Assembly: GCA_964019425.1 (NCBI GenBank)
Contig: OZ025785.1
Location: 705,501 to 769,500 of the forward strand
Reading direction: 5' to 3'
Origin: Flectonema sp. DT1601
Taxonomy: Eukaryota > Euglenozoa > Diplonemea > Diplonemida > Diplonemidae
Length of the DNA stretch: 64,000 nucleotides
The notes under the pieces were generated by a model. The model made no database searches. It was given only the letters and a program-made list of their open reading frames with translations, and was not told the DNA's origin. Shown here in pieces: positions 12,201 to 21,580 of the stretch (the first letter of the stretch is position 1; every line of letters begins with the position of its first letter). The position numbers and the translations under genes were made by a program.

Positions 12201-13568
12201 TTAGAAGAAGTCTTTACAAGAGATTCATAATATACAAAGATTCAGTTACTTGGTTTGGAATTTCATACGTCGGAACGAAACCGTCCTTCTCAGGATACTA
12301 CAAAGATAGTAACGGAGATATATTCTACTGGGGGTGTCTCGATATATTATTAAAATGTCCAAGTCCTCTGAAATACGGAATCGACGTCGCAACTGGAGAT
12401 CCGATTGAAAGCAGCAAATCAACCTTCAGTAATGGAGTCGTTCCAGATGCGAATGATATAACAGTGAAAGTAAATGAAAAGAGATATGCTATTCTACAAA
12501 GTCAAACTCACATAGACAAATACGTATTGCTTTCAGGTATCTCACTCAGATCAAATAGCAGTGCGAGAGTGTTGCAGAATGGAACTTTAATTCTAGGTAA
12601 TGATCTGCCACAGACTCTACCAGCTGAGACCCTTCAGGAATATTTTGATATTCAGGTAGCAGGTGGTCTGAGCTATGCAGATATTAATTCATTCGTCATT
12701 ACATATGCAAATGATGGGACTGGTCTTACAGCTTTTCACGTGTCAGAAAAACAACAACAGGCGAATATAAATTTTATTTTGGATATGAAAGTCGGGGAGT
12801 TCTACTCTGACGATCTGAACCCCGAAAAGTTTATTGAGGCTTTGTCTGCGGCCATTGCTGGAAATGACTTTCCGGATGCTCTCTGGTCAGTAGGATTGTC
12901 TGTTTCTGCTATTGGAGTTGGTAACACTACTAAGGTTACGCTACACGCTGAGACTCAGGAGGGGTGGTTTGGAAATTTCAGTCTCGTAGTCGATGAGATA
13001 AAACACAGTTCTAACGAAGCAACTGTTAGAGATAAATGGAAAATTGTTGTTGTTGGTTCTGAGGTAACTGACCCACCGACTAGTTCTCCAAAGAACGGGA
13101 CGACGATAACTTCACCTCCTCCCACCCCTCTTCCTCCAACACAAACTCCTCGTACCTCAACACCGATACCAACACAAACTCCTATTACAAATATTAGCAT
13201 CGAAAAGAGTGCAAGCAGTGGAGTCGCATTGGGATTAGGAATTGTCCTTGGAGCTATCATCATAATCGGAATTATTTATGTTTTGTACAAGAGACGTCAT
13301 GCAAAGAAATTCTACCCCACTGGAGATGACGGGGGTGGAGTCCTTGAAATGGATTCTCGTGTTGTCCAACCAGGAGTTCCACGAGGTGGTGAGGTGTGTT
13401 TTTTTTTGTTATCTTAGCAATTTGCATATCAATAATAAAGTAACAAACAACAACAAACAAAAAAAAACTCTCAAAAAATAGGACGGTACCGCCCACAGCA
13501 ATCTGGTAGGTATAACGTACGCAACTCAGAGGAAAAACGCTGGAAGAAGACAACAGGTAGTTGTGTAA
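3245..13568 (+). CDS. giant type I surface protein with tandem Cache-like modules
   Basis: About 3411 aa from exons 3245-13393 and 13482-13568 (88-bp phase-0 intron, starts GTGTGT, ends AATAG). Without splicing the frame ends VCFFLLS; splicing adds a 28-residue tail beginning DGTAHSNLVG. The N-terminus is a signal peptide (residues 1-23). A module of about 240-340 aa recurs about eleven or twelve times. Many modules open with a Cys pair (near residues 137, 478, 775, 1059, 1345, 1589, 1800, 2037 and 2509), then a long helix, then beta-rich sequence with Trp-Tyr words such as TDPTWVLENTDWYQT and a DAIFLIINTEKQLVASN strand. This pattern resembles extracellular Cache (PAS-like) ligand-sensing domains. 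Near the C-terminus come a Pro/Thr stalk (about 3280-3318), a membrane helix (about 3326-3350) and a basic stop-transfer KRRHAKK. No kinase, cyclase or other signalling domain follows. Surface receptor or adhesin is an inference; the Cache match needs a profile search. Confidence 0.7.
13394..13481 (+). other. cis-intron near the end of the giant gene
   Basis: Starts GTGTGTTTTTTTTTG and ends in A-rich sequence and AATAG. The T-rich beginning and A-rich end are complementary. The placement is supported by sharing the GTGTGT donor and A-rich acceptor with the better-proven KDEL-receptor intron. Confidence 0.6.
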
Positions 13569-13740
13569 GTATAACGTAATTTTAACATTGTTTTTTTTTA
13601 TTTATTTATTTCTTTTTTTTTTTTTTAAAAAAGTTTTGCTACACATCAATCATTTCCGTGCCTTAGCTGAGATGAAACGAGGGATTGAGTCAAACCCCTT
13701 TCTTTTGGCTTATCATACATCCGGTTTTGAACATTATTTA

Positions 13741-13775
<35 letters not shown>

Positions 13776-14658
13776 ACTCCGAAATCCGTATTATTTTCTT
13801 AGCTTCAGAAAGAACTAACATGTAGGATCCGACAGGCCTACTTATACTAATGAGTTTTTTGTAACCTTTTTTTTTATGTTTTGATTTAGTGCGCGCTATC
13901 TTATAATAAACTAATATTCTACCTTGTGCTTAATAAAATAGTTTTAGGTAGTTTATTGTGTTTTTTTTTATATTTATATCGTTCGTTCTTTACTATTTTG
14001 TTCGATTGTGGCCTCCTCAGAAAATCTTTTTTTTACCGTTGTGTGGAGAGAAAAAAAAAAAAAAAATTTATTATTATAATTTATTTAAGTTTGAATTCAA
14101 AAAAAAAAAAAAAAAAAAAAAAACTAACCACCTTGTTTTTTGTTACTGGGCATGGCGGAAATGAACTGGACAGAAAAGGGGAAAAAAAAAAATAGAAAAA
14201 AAAAAAGAAAAAAAAGAAACATCGTCTAACCTTTTTCTTAAGAAGGCCCTTGGTGCTATAAGAAGCCTGAGTCAAAATAACATATTATTAACACATTTTG
14301 TGTTATTTTTTTTTTTTCTCCTTTTTTCTTTTTTCTTTCATTCATTCATCCTTCATCAGAGTCTCAAAATCTCAAATGTTTCACAAGGAAGGAGGGAGAA
14401 AGGAGGAAAGTTTTTTTTTTTCCTTTTTTTTTTTTTTCTCACCTTACAGAGATATTCTGAGAATCTTTTTACATGAGATATACTCTTGCAGTTTAATTTA
14501 AGAATCGATTCATCTCTCTGTTTTGTGATCCATTTCATGACATCTATTTTATAACAGGTCACAGCAATGAAGAGAGTTTAAAACACCTGAATGGGTGATT
14601 CATATCGAAAAGGGATCTTTACTTTTATTATTTTTAAATAAATGAACAGGTCACAACA
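13569..14658 (+). other. intergenic, homopolymer-rich
   Basis: Contains A runs near 13741-13770 (about 30) and 14100-14122, several T runs, and no convincing gene. Near its end is a duplicated acceptor-like module described among the findings. Confidence 0.6.
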
Positions 14659-15360
14659 ATGCAGGGTGTAGTGCCCAACCGAAGTAAAGAAACACCTCCA
14701 GGAGATGACATACCTGAACAAATGGATGAGAAGTGTTCGCCTATCAAAGCAATGGCTGCTGTTGTGATATCAATAGTTGTATCCATTGCAGTGGGAGCAG
14801 GAATATGGCTGGCGGTCACTAGGAGTGATTCAGATTCGAGTTCCAGTCTGGATGATAGTTTTGTTATTTATATTAAAAAGTCTAATGAAATAGAAGTGGA
14901 GCCGAACCTATTACCAACAAACACTTGCTTAACATTCTGCTCATTATCGTGTAATACGACGAGTCTTTGTATGTGGAATTGTAATGTACAAAATGGAACA
15001 ACAAAACAATTTTCATATTATAATTTTAGTGATTTACTCACAGGAACAGTACCGGAATACTTTCATTGTGGATGTGCTGTTGACGACTCTTGGACGTGTT
15101 TTGTTAGTTCGAATAAAAACTCAACACTTTCGTCAGAATCGACTCATTTAGTACCCAACAACGACGTTCAATCAAATTGTAATTCGAGTTGCGTACTTCT
15201 TGGGTCAGAGAGGAGTTCGTCTGGTTTATTGTTCACAAGAAATTGGTTTTGTGAAGAAAATTCGCTTCTGCTAAACATAACAAATAACTCAACCGAAGAG
15301 ACGCAATTCAACGAAACGATATCTGTGGGTGACGTGTCAGTCTGTGAGAACGTTTTGTGA
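14659..15360 (+). CDS. single-pass Cys-rich glycoprotein, unknown function
   Basis: A 233-aa protein with a 30-residue polar N-terminus, one membrane helix at about residues 31-53 (MAAVVISIVVSIAVGAGIW) and an ectodomain with roughly sixteen Cys and many Asn-X-Ser/Thr sites. Cys clusters include CLTFCSLSC, CGCAVDDSWTC and CNSSC. The topology fits a type II or signal-anchored surface protein. No family recognised. The start is chosen because the ATG follows AACAGGTCACAAC, an AG acceptor context seen near other starts. A short upstream frame (MKRV) lies at 14568. Confidence 0.6.
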   Translation: MQGVVPNRSKETPPGDDIPEQMDEKCSPIKAMAAVVISIVVSIAVGAGIWLAVTRSDSDSSSSLDDSFVIYIKKSNEIEVEPNLLPTNTCLTFCSLSCNTTSLCMWNCNVQNGTTKQFSYYNFSDLLTGTVPEYFHCGCAVDDSWTCFVSSNKNSTLSSESTHLVPNNDVQSNCNSSCVLLGSERSSSGLLFTRNWFCEENSLLLNITNNSTEETQFNETISVGDVSVCENVL

Positions 15361-18330
15361 TGTTTTTTTTTTTTTTTTTTTTTAGATAAGTTTTGTTCCT
15401 TTTTTTCGTTTGTTTTTTCTTAGATACTGAAGAACGAATTGATTCGAGTTTTGTTTTTGTTTTTGTATGGAAGGAAACACATCATTGAGAATGATCGAAA
15501 GTTCAACAATTCCGTTCTCTGTGTTCTCCTTCCGTGTTTTTTCCTTTTCTTGGTCCTTCGCAGTTATGACCATAAACTGACTGTAATCTTACGTGATCCT
15601 TTTGTTTCCATTTTCTTGTTGAGTGATATGTGCTGCCCAATTTTTTGTAAAGCTGTTGGTATGCCCGCAGTACAATTATAATGCGTTTGTCAACTCTGGG
15701 GGGTGAACGATCCTCGGTACTGTTTCAGGGGTTTTTTATTTTCTTTGCGTGGAATGTGGGTAGCTGGAAGTCAATCACCGAGCCGAAGAGATAGGACTGC
15801 AATCTTCGCGATTGGGTCCTTACTGATGCGGTCCTTCGTAGTCATCAGTTCTGTATTTTTGCTAATTAACTAAACCAGTATTGCTAACTACTGCAGAAGT
15901 GAGTACTTTTTTTCATTTACTTTTTATCTCTATTATTTCTAACTTTTCTATACTAAAATTAATGATACCAGACATTAATACTAACTAACACTCTAGTTGC
16001 GTCATCAGGTTCTTATGTTAACCCACTTGCTGAATCTGATGGACCACGGTCCGCCTAAAAGAACCCTTTAAATAATAAAGTTTTAACCAATCGTCGTAAG
16101 TAGGTTATCCAAGTCAGCTAATTGCTTAAACAAGTCGAAGAGACTTGGTAAGGCTGATCGAATAAGGTTTAACTTCGTTATTGAAACACTGAACGGAGAA
16201 AAGAGAGCAAAACATCGAGAAGTTCCCGTAAAAGTAAAGTGTTAGTCATTAACGATAGGTACATTGGACTGGTCAAGAAATTTGGAATGAAGTCCCTTAG
16301 AACTTACTGATGAAGACCTAAGAAGGACAAGTAGTATAAGATTAAGGCTCCTGAAACTACGTATTCCACAAGTGATTTTATGGATTAGCAGAACTATTTA
16401 TTTAATGTTTTCACCGTCTTATTTTTTTTCTCAAAATGCGTTTTTTTTTTTTTTTTTTTTTTAAATAATAAATCTCGTATACTAACTTCGTTGCGTCGCT
16501 GAAAAACTAAACCAAAACTAACTTCTTTCTTTTGGGTTAAATTGGTCTCAGCGACTGCGAAAAAAATTAAAAAAAGCGTTTTGTGTGTGTTTGTGTGTTT
16601 GACGCTAGTCTGACTTTGTGCGGTGACATAAGGGGTGTATTGGTGGGTATTGCCGATCAGAGGCCCAATTATATTATTATATTGTTTTTTTTATTTTATT
16701 TTTTTTCTTGCACGAAAAAATCGGAGAATAAAAACTGTTCGAGATTAAGAGTCGTTTATTTATGTAAAAAAGGTTGCGTGTCTTTGCGATACAACAAAAT
16801 ATAAAGGTCTCACTCTGGAATGGTTTTTTTTTTTTAATTAAAAAGTTGTGACAGGCCCCCATAAGGACGTGTTATCATAGCTGTGTACCTTTCCTTAATG
16901 AGGGTTTTGTTTTTCCCATTTTTTTTTTTTTTTTTTTTCTTTTGAAACTATAAAGATATGTAAGTTTTTTTTTTTTTTGTTACGTATTATGAGTGGTTTT
17001 CCTTTCATCTTTATTTAATAATAAATTAGTTGTTCACTGTTCGAACACGAATCGATATATGTTTTCTTTTAGGACATCGGGGGACGTGTTATCATCAATC
17101 ACATGCTAAGTTTCTGGAAAGATGAGTGTTATGTCTTTCTTCTCCTAACCGCCTTATCCGAACCCGTTTCCGAAGACATGCAAATTACTGTATTCCTTTC
17201 CGTTTTTGTTTGGAATCTTTTTTTTTGTAAATCCGACTAAAAAGTAAAATTCCGATATTCTTCCTTTTTAAGTGGAATTTTTTTTTTTTTTTTTTTTGTG
17301 TACGAAAAACGTTTCCAGCCGAAAGCTTTAAAAAACACAATCTCCTTGAGACCTCTACCTGTGAGGGGTTACCCAGATCCCTGCATTCATAGTTGTATTT
17401 AACTTTTGTATTTTTGACGTAGTCTCTTTGCTTCACAAATGTAATGAGTACGACATGCAGGGTCTCTTTTACGAAGAGGGCTGGGGTATCCGAGGAAAGA
17501 TTTTATTTTTTATTTTAAATTTTTTAGCCCTAAAAACCCAACCATTATTTATATGATGTTCCTTTTATTGTTATTTGTTTCTTACGGTGTCTTGTTTTTT
17601 CTTATTTCTGGCCTTGCAAACAAAAATAAAAAAATAAAAAATAGTGCTTTTTTCCGCCACCAAATTAACATGTTAGTTGGTTGGTAGTTGTTAATCGTTT
17701 TTAAGTGGAATGAAAAAAAAAAAAAAAAACTTCTATCTACCTCCGTTGGTGTGCTTCTCTCATTCGTCTTCAATAATTACATAAAATGTGATCAAGTCTT
17801 CCTTCTGTGTGTTTACCAACTTACTCTGGCTTCTCTAGAGCATCACCGTGCCGACCTTTGCCGTCGATTAATCGAGGTGTAAAATTTACTCTTCTTCTTC
17901 TTTTTTCTTTTTTTTTTTTTTTTTTTTTTCAAAAAAACTTTTGGTGAAAAAGTAACAAATGGCATGCTGTGTTCAGGATGCCTAAACTTAACACCATAAC
18001 GATCCTGATTAAATCATCCGAGGAGTCTAATTACGTTGATGTTATTAATTTGCTGGTATCATCAGCGAGGCACAATAAGCAATGTATCAGACTTTTCTTA
18101 TTTTCTGTTTTTATCTATTAAACTAAGAATCTGACAATGCTGTATCGCTTTTGTATTTTCGTGTCAGTTTAGTGGAAGACTTTTTTTTTTTTTTTTTTTT
18201 TATCGGTATATATTTTTTTGCTCAATTTTTTGTAATGTGTCAAAAACTTTTGTATATGTGGCAAACTTATTTTCGTTAAAATAAAACCATACCATTCACT
18301 GATGGTTGTGAAGGAGATTTATTTATTTAA
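15361..18330 (+). other. long noncoding stretch between genes
   Basis: About 3 kb without a believable gene. The part from 15.7 to 16.4 kb is mixed in composition and free of homopolymers and could hold a noncoding RNA or decayed repeat. From 16.4 to 18.3 kb poly-T tracts of 20 or more alternate with short mixed stretches. The word GGACGTGTTATCAT occurs twice (about 16865 and 17082). A possible hairpin ACTGATG/CATCAGT lies near 15829-15849. No tRNA cloverleaf was recognised. Confidence 0.5.
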
Positions 18331-18496
18331 ACTTGAAACTGTTACGAACAAGAGGAATCCAACTGGTTAATTAAACCACAGCATGTCGCTTCATCACAGC
18401 GGTGGCGAGTGGCATGTGACTTCTGCCCAGTGCCCTGAATGTCAACGCTGAGAGATCAGGTCAAGCGCGGGTAAACAGCTGGATAAACTATGACTC
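18331..18496 (+). rRNA. decayed fragment of nuclear LSU (28S) rRNA, domain IV/V
   Basis: Recognised by eye from strongly conserved eukaryotic LSU sequence in the right order: AAACTGTTACGAACAAGAGG, then GGTTAATTAAACCACAGCAT, then TGTGACTTCTGCCCAGTGCC, CTGAATGTCAA, AAGCGCGGGTAAAC and AAACTATGACTC. Near-universal positions differ (for example GGTAAACAGCTGGATAAACT where GGTAAACGGCGGGAGTAACT is expected), so this looks like an old copy, not a working gene, unless this lineage has very divergent rRNA. Homology stops right after ATGACTC, a few bases before the conserved CTTAAGG. It lies 120 bp upstream of the methyltransferase start. Confidence 0.8.
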
Positions 18497-18584
18497 AGGT
18501 TTTAAAAGAGAAAAAATTTTCTATCCACAACAGACAATACAAAAAAAAAAATGAAATGATAAAAGCAGTTTTTCAAAACTCAAT

Positions 18585-18610
18585 TTTTTTTTTTAAACAT
18601 AGCATCTCAG
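18585..18610 (+). promoter_or_regulatory. putative trans-splice acceptor of the methyltransferase gene
   Basis: A T9 tract followed by AACATAGCATCTCAG, 8 nt before the ATG at 18619. It decides the start: an in-frame ATG at 18490 lies upstream, inside the rRNA-like sequence, and would be removed. Confidence 0.45.
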
Positions 18611-18618
18611 CATTTACA

Positions 18619-19398
18619 ATGGCACAGCAAGTACGCAGTACAACAGCGAGTGGGTCTGGTAGTGCAGTCTATGAGAGTGAAAGAGCTGTTGAGGAGTACC
18701 TTCAGTTCCACTACGGAGGTGAGGACTGCATGCCATATGCGTTTGGTCCTTCTGGTGCATTGAACTTTGCTCAAAGAGTTGGTGAGATTTGTGGAAAATT
18801 TGCTGACAAAAACAACCGAGGTACCGCATACGACATTGGATGTGCTGTTGGAGGAACCAGCTTTGAACTCAGCAAACATTTTGATAAAGTTGTTGGTGTT
18901 GATTTCAGTCACGCCTTCATTGCTGCTGCCAACCAAATGAAAGACAAAACTGAAATGCCATACAAATCTACTCACATTGCGGATATCAGAAACCAAAAAA
19001 CTGCAAAGGTGGACTCTGATTCAAAGGCCGACAGAATAACTTTCAAACAGGGAGATGCCTGTGATTTGGGAGACATTGGAATGGTTGATTGTATGATTGC
19101 TGCTAACTTACTATGCAGACTACCAGAACCAATAAAATTCCTTCAAAAGGCGATTGACAATATCTCAAAAGGAGGAATCCTCGTGTTGGTATCACCATTC
19201 TCTTGGTTACCAGAATACACTCCTCGTGAAAAGTGGATTGGAGGTACTGAAGGTTCTGACTCTGCTGAGGAATGCGCTAAGATTTTGTCCCCACACTTTA
19301 ACCTTATTGAACGTCACGACGAACCATTTCTCATTCGTGAACACGTTCGTAAGTTTCAATATGGAGTTTCTGACTGCACGGTTTGGAAACGTAAGTAG
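18619..19398 (+). CDS. OvoA-type 4-mercaptohistidine N1-methyltransferase, stand-alone
   Basis: A 259-aa SAM-dependent methyltransferase that closely resembles the C-terminal domain of the ovothiol synthase OvoA. Visible signatures: EYLQFHYGGEDCMPYAFGP (residues 26-44), SAM motif I YDIGCAVGGTSFELSKHFDK (71-90), VGVDFSHAFI (92-101), ANLLCRLPEPIKFLQKA and LVSPFSWLPEYTPREKWIGG. In OvoA this domain methylates the imidazole nitrogen of 5-thiohistidine, the last step to ovothiol A, a redox thiol also made by kinetoplastids. The usual N-terminal DinB-like and FGE/sulfatase-like iron domains are absent here and there is no signal peptide, so the enzyme is probably cytosolic and either needs a separate partner or methylates a related substrate. 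The start is the ATG 8 nt after a TCTCAG acceptor. Confidence 0.85.
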   Translation: MAQQVRSTTASGSGSAVYESERAVEEYLQFHYGGEDCMPYAFGPSGALNFAQRVGEICGKFADKNNRGTAYDIGCAVGGTSFELSKHFDKVVGVDFSHAFIAAANQMKDKTEMPYKSTHIADIRNQKTAKVDSDSKADRITFKQGDACDLGDIGMVDCMIAANLLCRLPEPIKFLQKAIDNISKGGILVLVSPFSWLPEYTPREKWIGGTEGSDSAEECAKILSPHFNLIERHDEPFLIREHVRKFQYGVSDCTVWKRK

Positions 19399-20115
19399 AA
19401 TCATGTCCTGCTGTATAAAAAAAAAAATGAAAAAAAAAAAAAAATTATAAAACACCTCCGAGAAAAATTATGTCGAAGAAGCAAGCACCTGTTTTTTTGT
19501 TTCACCTAAAGAAGTAAAAAAAAAACAAGTTTTTTTTTTTTTTTTTTTTTTTTTTTCCTCCTTGTCTGTGACAAATCGCAACGTGATCTGACAGACGGCC
19601 GTTTTCTGACTTTCAGCGCCGTCACCATTTCCTCACATGTTTGTTATGTATAAGACAGAAAAGTAGTTTGCGATCCAACGTGGAAAATATAAAAAAAAAA
19701 TTAAAAAAAAAGAGATCTCTTACCTCCTTTTATCTCAAAGTGCGAGGAATGAGATATAAAAAAAAGAACATGAAAAAAAAAAAAAAAAAAAAAAAAAAAA
19801 GAAAAGAAATCCTCGTTATTGCGCCCTCCTTGATTTATTGAAATTGTTAGTTTTTCCTGACTTGTACTGTAAGTCAGTGATTGCTGATATTTATTTTTGA
19901 AAAAATGCAAAAAACTCGTTTTACCCTTTCGTAGGGTGCCCATACAAAGGGCCTCCCGTGTGTACCAAACATAACGTGTGTTTGTTAAAGCTTTTATGTG
20001 TTATTATTATTCACAACAGGATTAGTACGACCTGCTGCTGTTCAACTACATCGTAAATAGTTATTAATTACTTTAATTATAAAGGCGTGACTCGGGGATA
20101 CTCCCCAACACAAAA
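19399..20115 (+). other. intergenic, homopolymer-rich
   Basis: Several A and T runs above 20. A T-rich stretch ending CACAACAG at about 19991-20019 is a candidate trans-splice acceptor for the KDEL-receptor gene. No gene seen. Confidence 0.5.
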
Positions 20116-20879
20116 ATGGAGCTTTTTGGGAAGACTAACTTCTTCAGACAAACTGGTGACTTGTTGCACTTATTGTCTGTTTTGATTGTGTTGTATAAAA
20201 TGCTGAAGATGAGATCGTGTTCTGGTCTGTCTTTGAAATCCCAATTCGCATATGCCGTTGTATTCACTACGCGGTACTTACCAACGTTGTACTATACTAG
20301 ATCTTACTACTTGTTGGTTATGAAATTATTTTTCTTATTAACTTCGTGGTTTATCGTTTACCTGATGAGATTTAAAGTACCTTGGAGAGCAAGTTACGAC
20401 GCGAAACAAGACAGCTTTAAAATGAGATATTTATTCTTAACTGCTGCAGTGATGGCGATCTTCTTCCACTACGATAACCCTCATCTAATTGTTGAGGTAC
20501 TTTGGACGTTTAGTGAATACCTTGAGGCTGTTGCTATCATGCCTCAGTTGCTTCTACTTTCTTCAATTATTGAACAAGGAAGGAGGTGGGAATTACTAAC
20601 TGGTCACTATGTATTTTGCTTGGGGCTCTACCGAGCATTCTACGTTGCTAATTGGGTTTACCGTTACTATTCTGATGGTGTGTTTTTTTTTTTTTTTTTT
20701 TTTTTTGAATTTGGATTATGGAAACAGGCCGGGGGAAAAAAAAAAAAAAAAAAAAAACAGGTCGTTGGAATTGGGTGGATACAACGTCAGGCACGATTCA
20801 AACTTTGTTGTATCTTGACTTCTTTAATACTTATATCCAGGGGATAATAAAACTGAGACAATCAACTCTCCCATCGTGA
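20116..20879 (+). CDS. ERD2: ER lumen protein-retaining (KDEL) receptor
   Basis: Two exons, 20116-20677 and 20761-20879, give 226 aa, close to the usual 210-220. The protein is a seven-helix membrane protein of the KDEL-receptor family. It has SGLSLKSQFAYAVVFTTRYL (family signature, 'GISLKSQ..Y..VF..RYL'), VEVLWTFSEYLEAVAIMPQL and ANWVYRYYSDG. The second exon supplies the expected C-terminal helix, RWNWVDTTSGTIQTLLYLDF, in frame. The receptor binds escaped ER proteins carrying a C-terminal KDEL-like signal in the Golgi and returns them to the ER in COPI vesicles. Read without splicing, the frame would run into a poly-Phe/poly-Lys stretch from the intron, so splicing is essential. It is the best-proven intron in the window because the family fixes both ends. 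Confidence 0.95.
20678..20760 (+). other. cis-intron of the KDEL receptor gene
   Basis: 83 bp: starts GTGTG, then about 23 T, a 29-nt middle, about 23 A, then CAG. The T run and the A run can pair and bring the splice sites together. Phase 1. There is no pyrimidine tract before the acceptor. Confidence 0.92.
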
Positions 20880-21580
20880 AGCTCTTATTTGATATATAGC
20901 TTTGCAATTTATCGACAATGGTAGTCAACAGACTATAGGAATGGCAAACCAAACTATTCTTCCCAAAAAGACAGCGTGATTTTTTTTACCTAAGAATGTA
21001 TGAATACCCTACAAAATAGGAAAGAAATTTAATAAATAGGGGGAGATGAAAAAAAAAACGCAAAACTAACAATTTTTGAAATGATTTAAAAAAAAAAAAA
21101 AAAGATATAATAAGGGAAAGAAAAACAAAGAGGCCTTTAACAAGTGTTAATTTATTTATTTGTTCTTACAGTTGGTAGCTGATTTGAAACTACCTGATTC
21201 TTTTTTTTTTTTTTGTTGGTAGCTGAGTTCGCTGTACGTAAATTTTTTTCACATTAGTGAGAACGCAAACACTTTCCCAGTGCTGCCTGCGTAGAACAAA
21301 ATAAAAGTTACCAATTGATGTGTCTTTTTCTTTTTTAATATTCTTGTTCCTCGCTCACAACCATTCCTCTTCACACAGGTTATAGCTTTTTAGCTTCTAA
21401 GAATGAAGCATAATCTTCTGTCATTCTTTTCGAGGACACATGTAGATAATGGTGTGGCTCTACTCATGGGTTTAGATTGAAGCGTTCTAGTTTTTAGGGC
21501 TCCCCCCTATTTTTTCTAACAATAAAAATAACCAACTTTTCTTAATCACAGAAAGCAACACACGAAAACTCTTCTCTAAT
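20880..21580 (+). other. intergenic
   Basis: No gene seen. TTGGTAGCTGA occurs twice (about 21171 and 21215). A pyrimidine-rich stretch ending CACAG at 21551 precedes the next start by 29 nt. Confidence 0.5.
21530..21551 (+). promoter_or_regulatory. putative trans-splice acceptor
   Basis: Reads CCAACTTTTCTTAATCACAG, 29 nt before the ATG at 21581. Pyrimidine-rich tract plus AG. Confidence 0.45.

Noticed and set aside
16160-16260. Weak resemblance to LSU rRNA domain I (GAGAAAAGAGAGCAAAACAT)
   Set aside because: Only one short word fits and the surrounding sequence does not align by eye. An alignment to the organism's own rRNA would decide.
17990-18060. CGAGGAGTCTAA, similar to a conserved LSU rRNA word (CAAGGAGTCTAA)
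   Set aside because: The match is too short and the order and distance to the clear fragment at 18331 do not fit an intact LSU.
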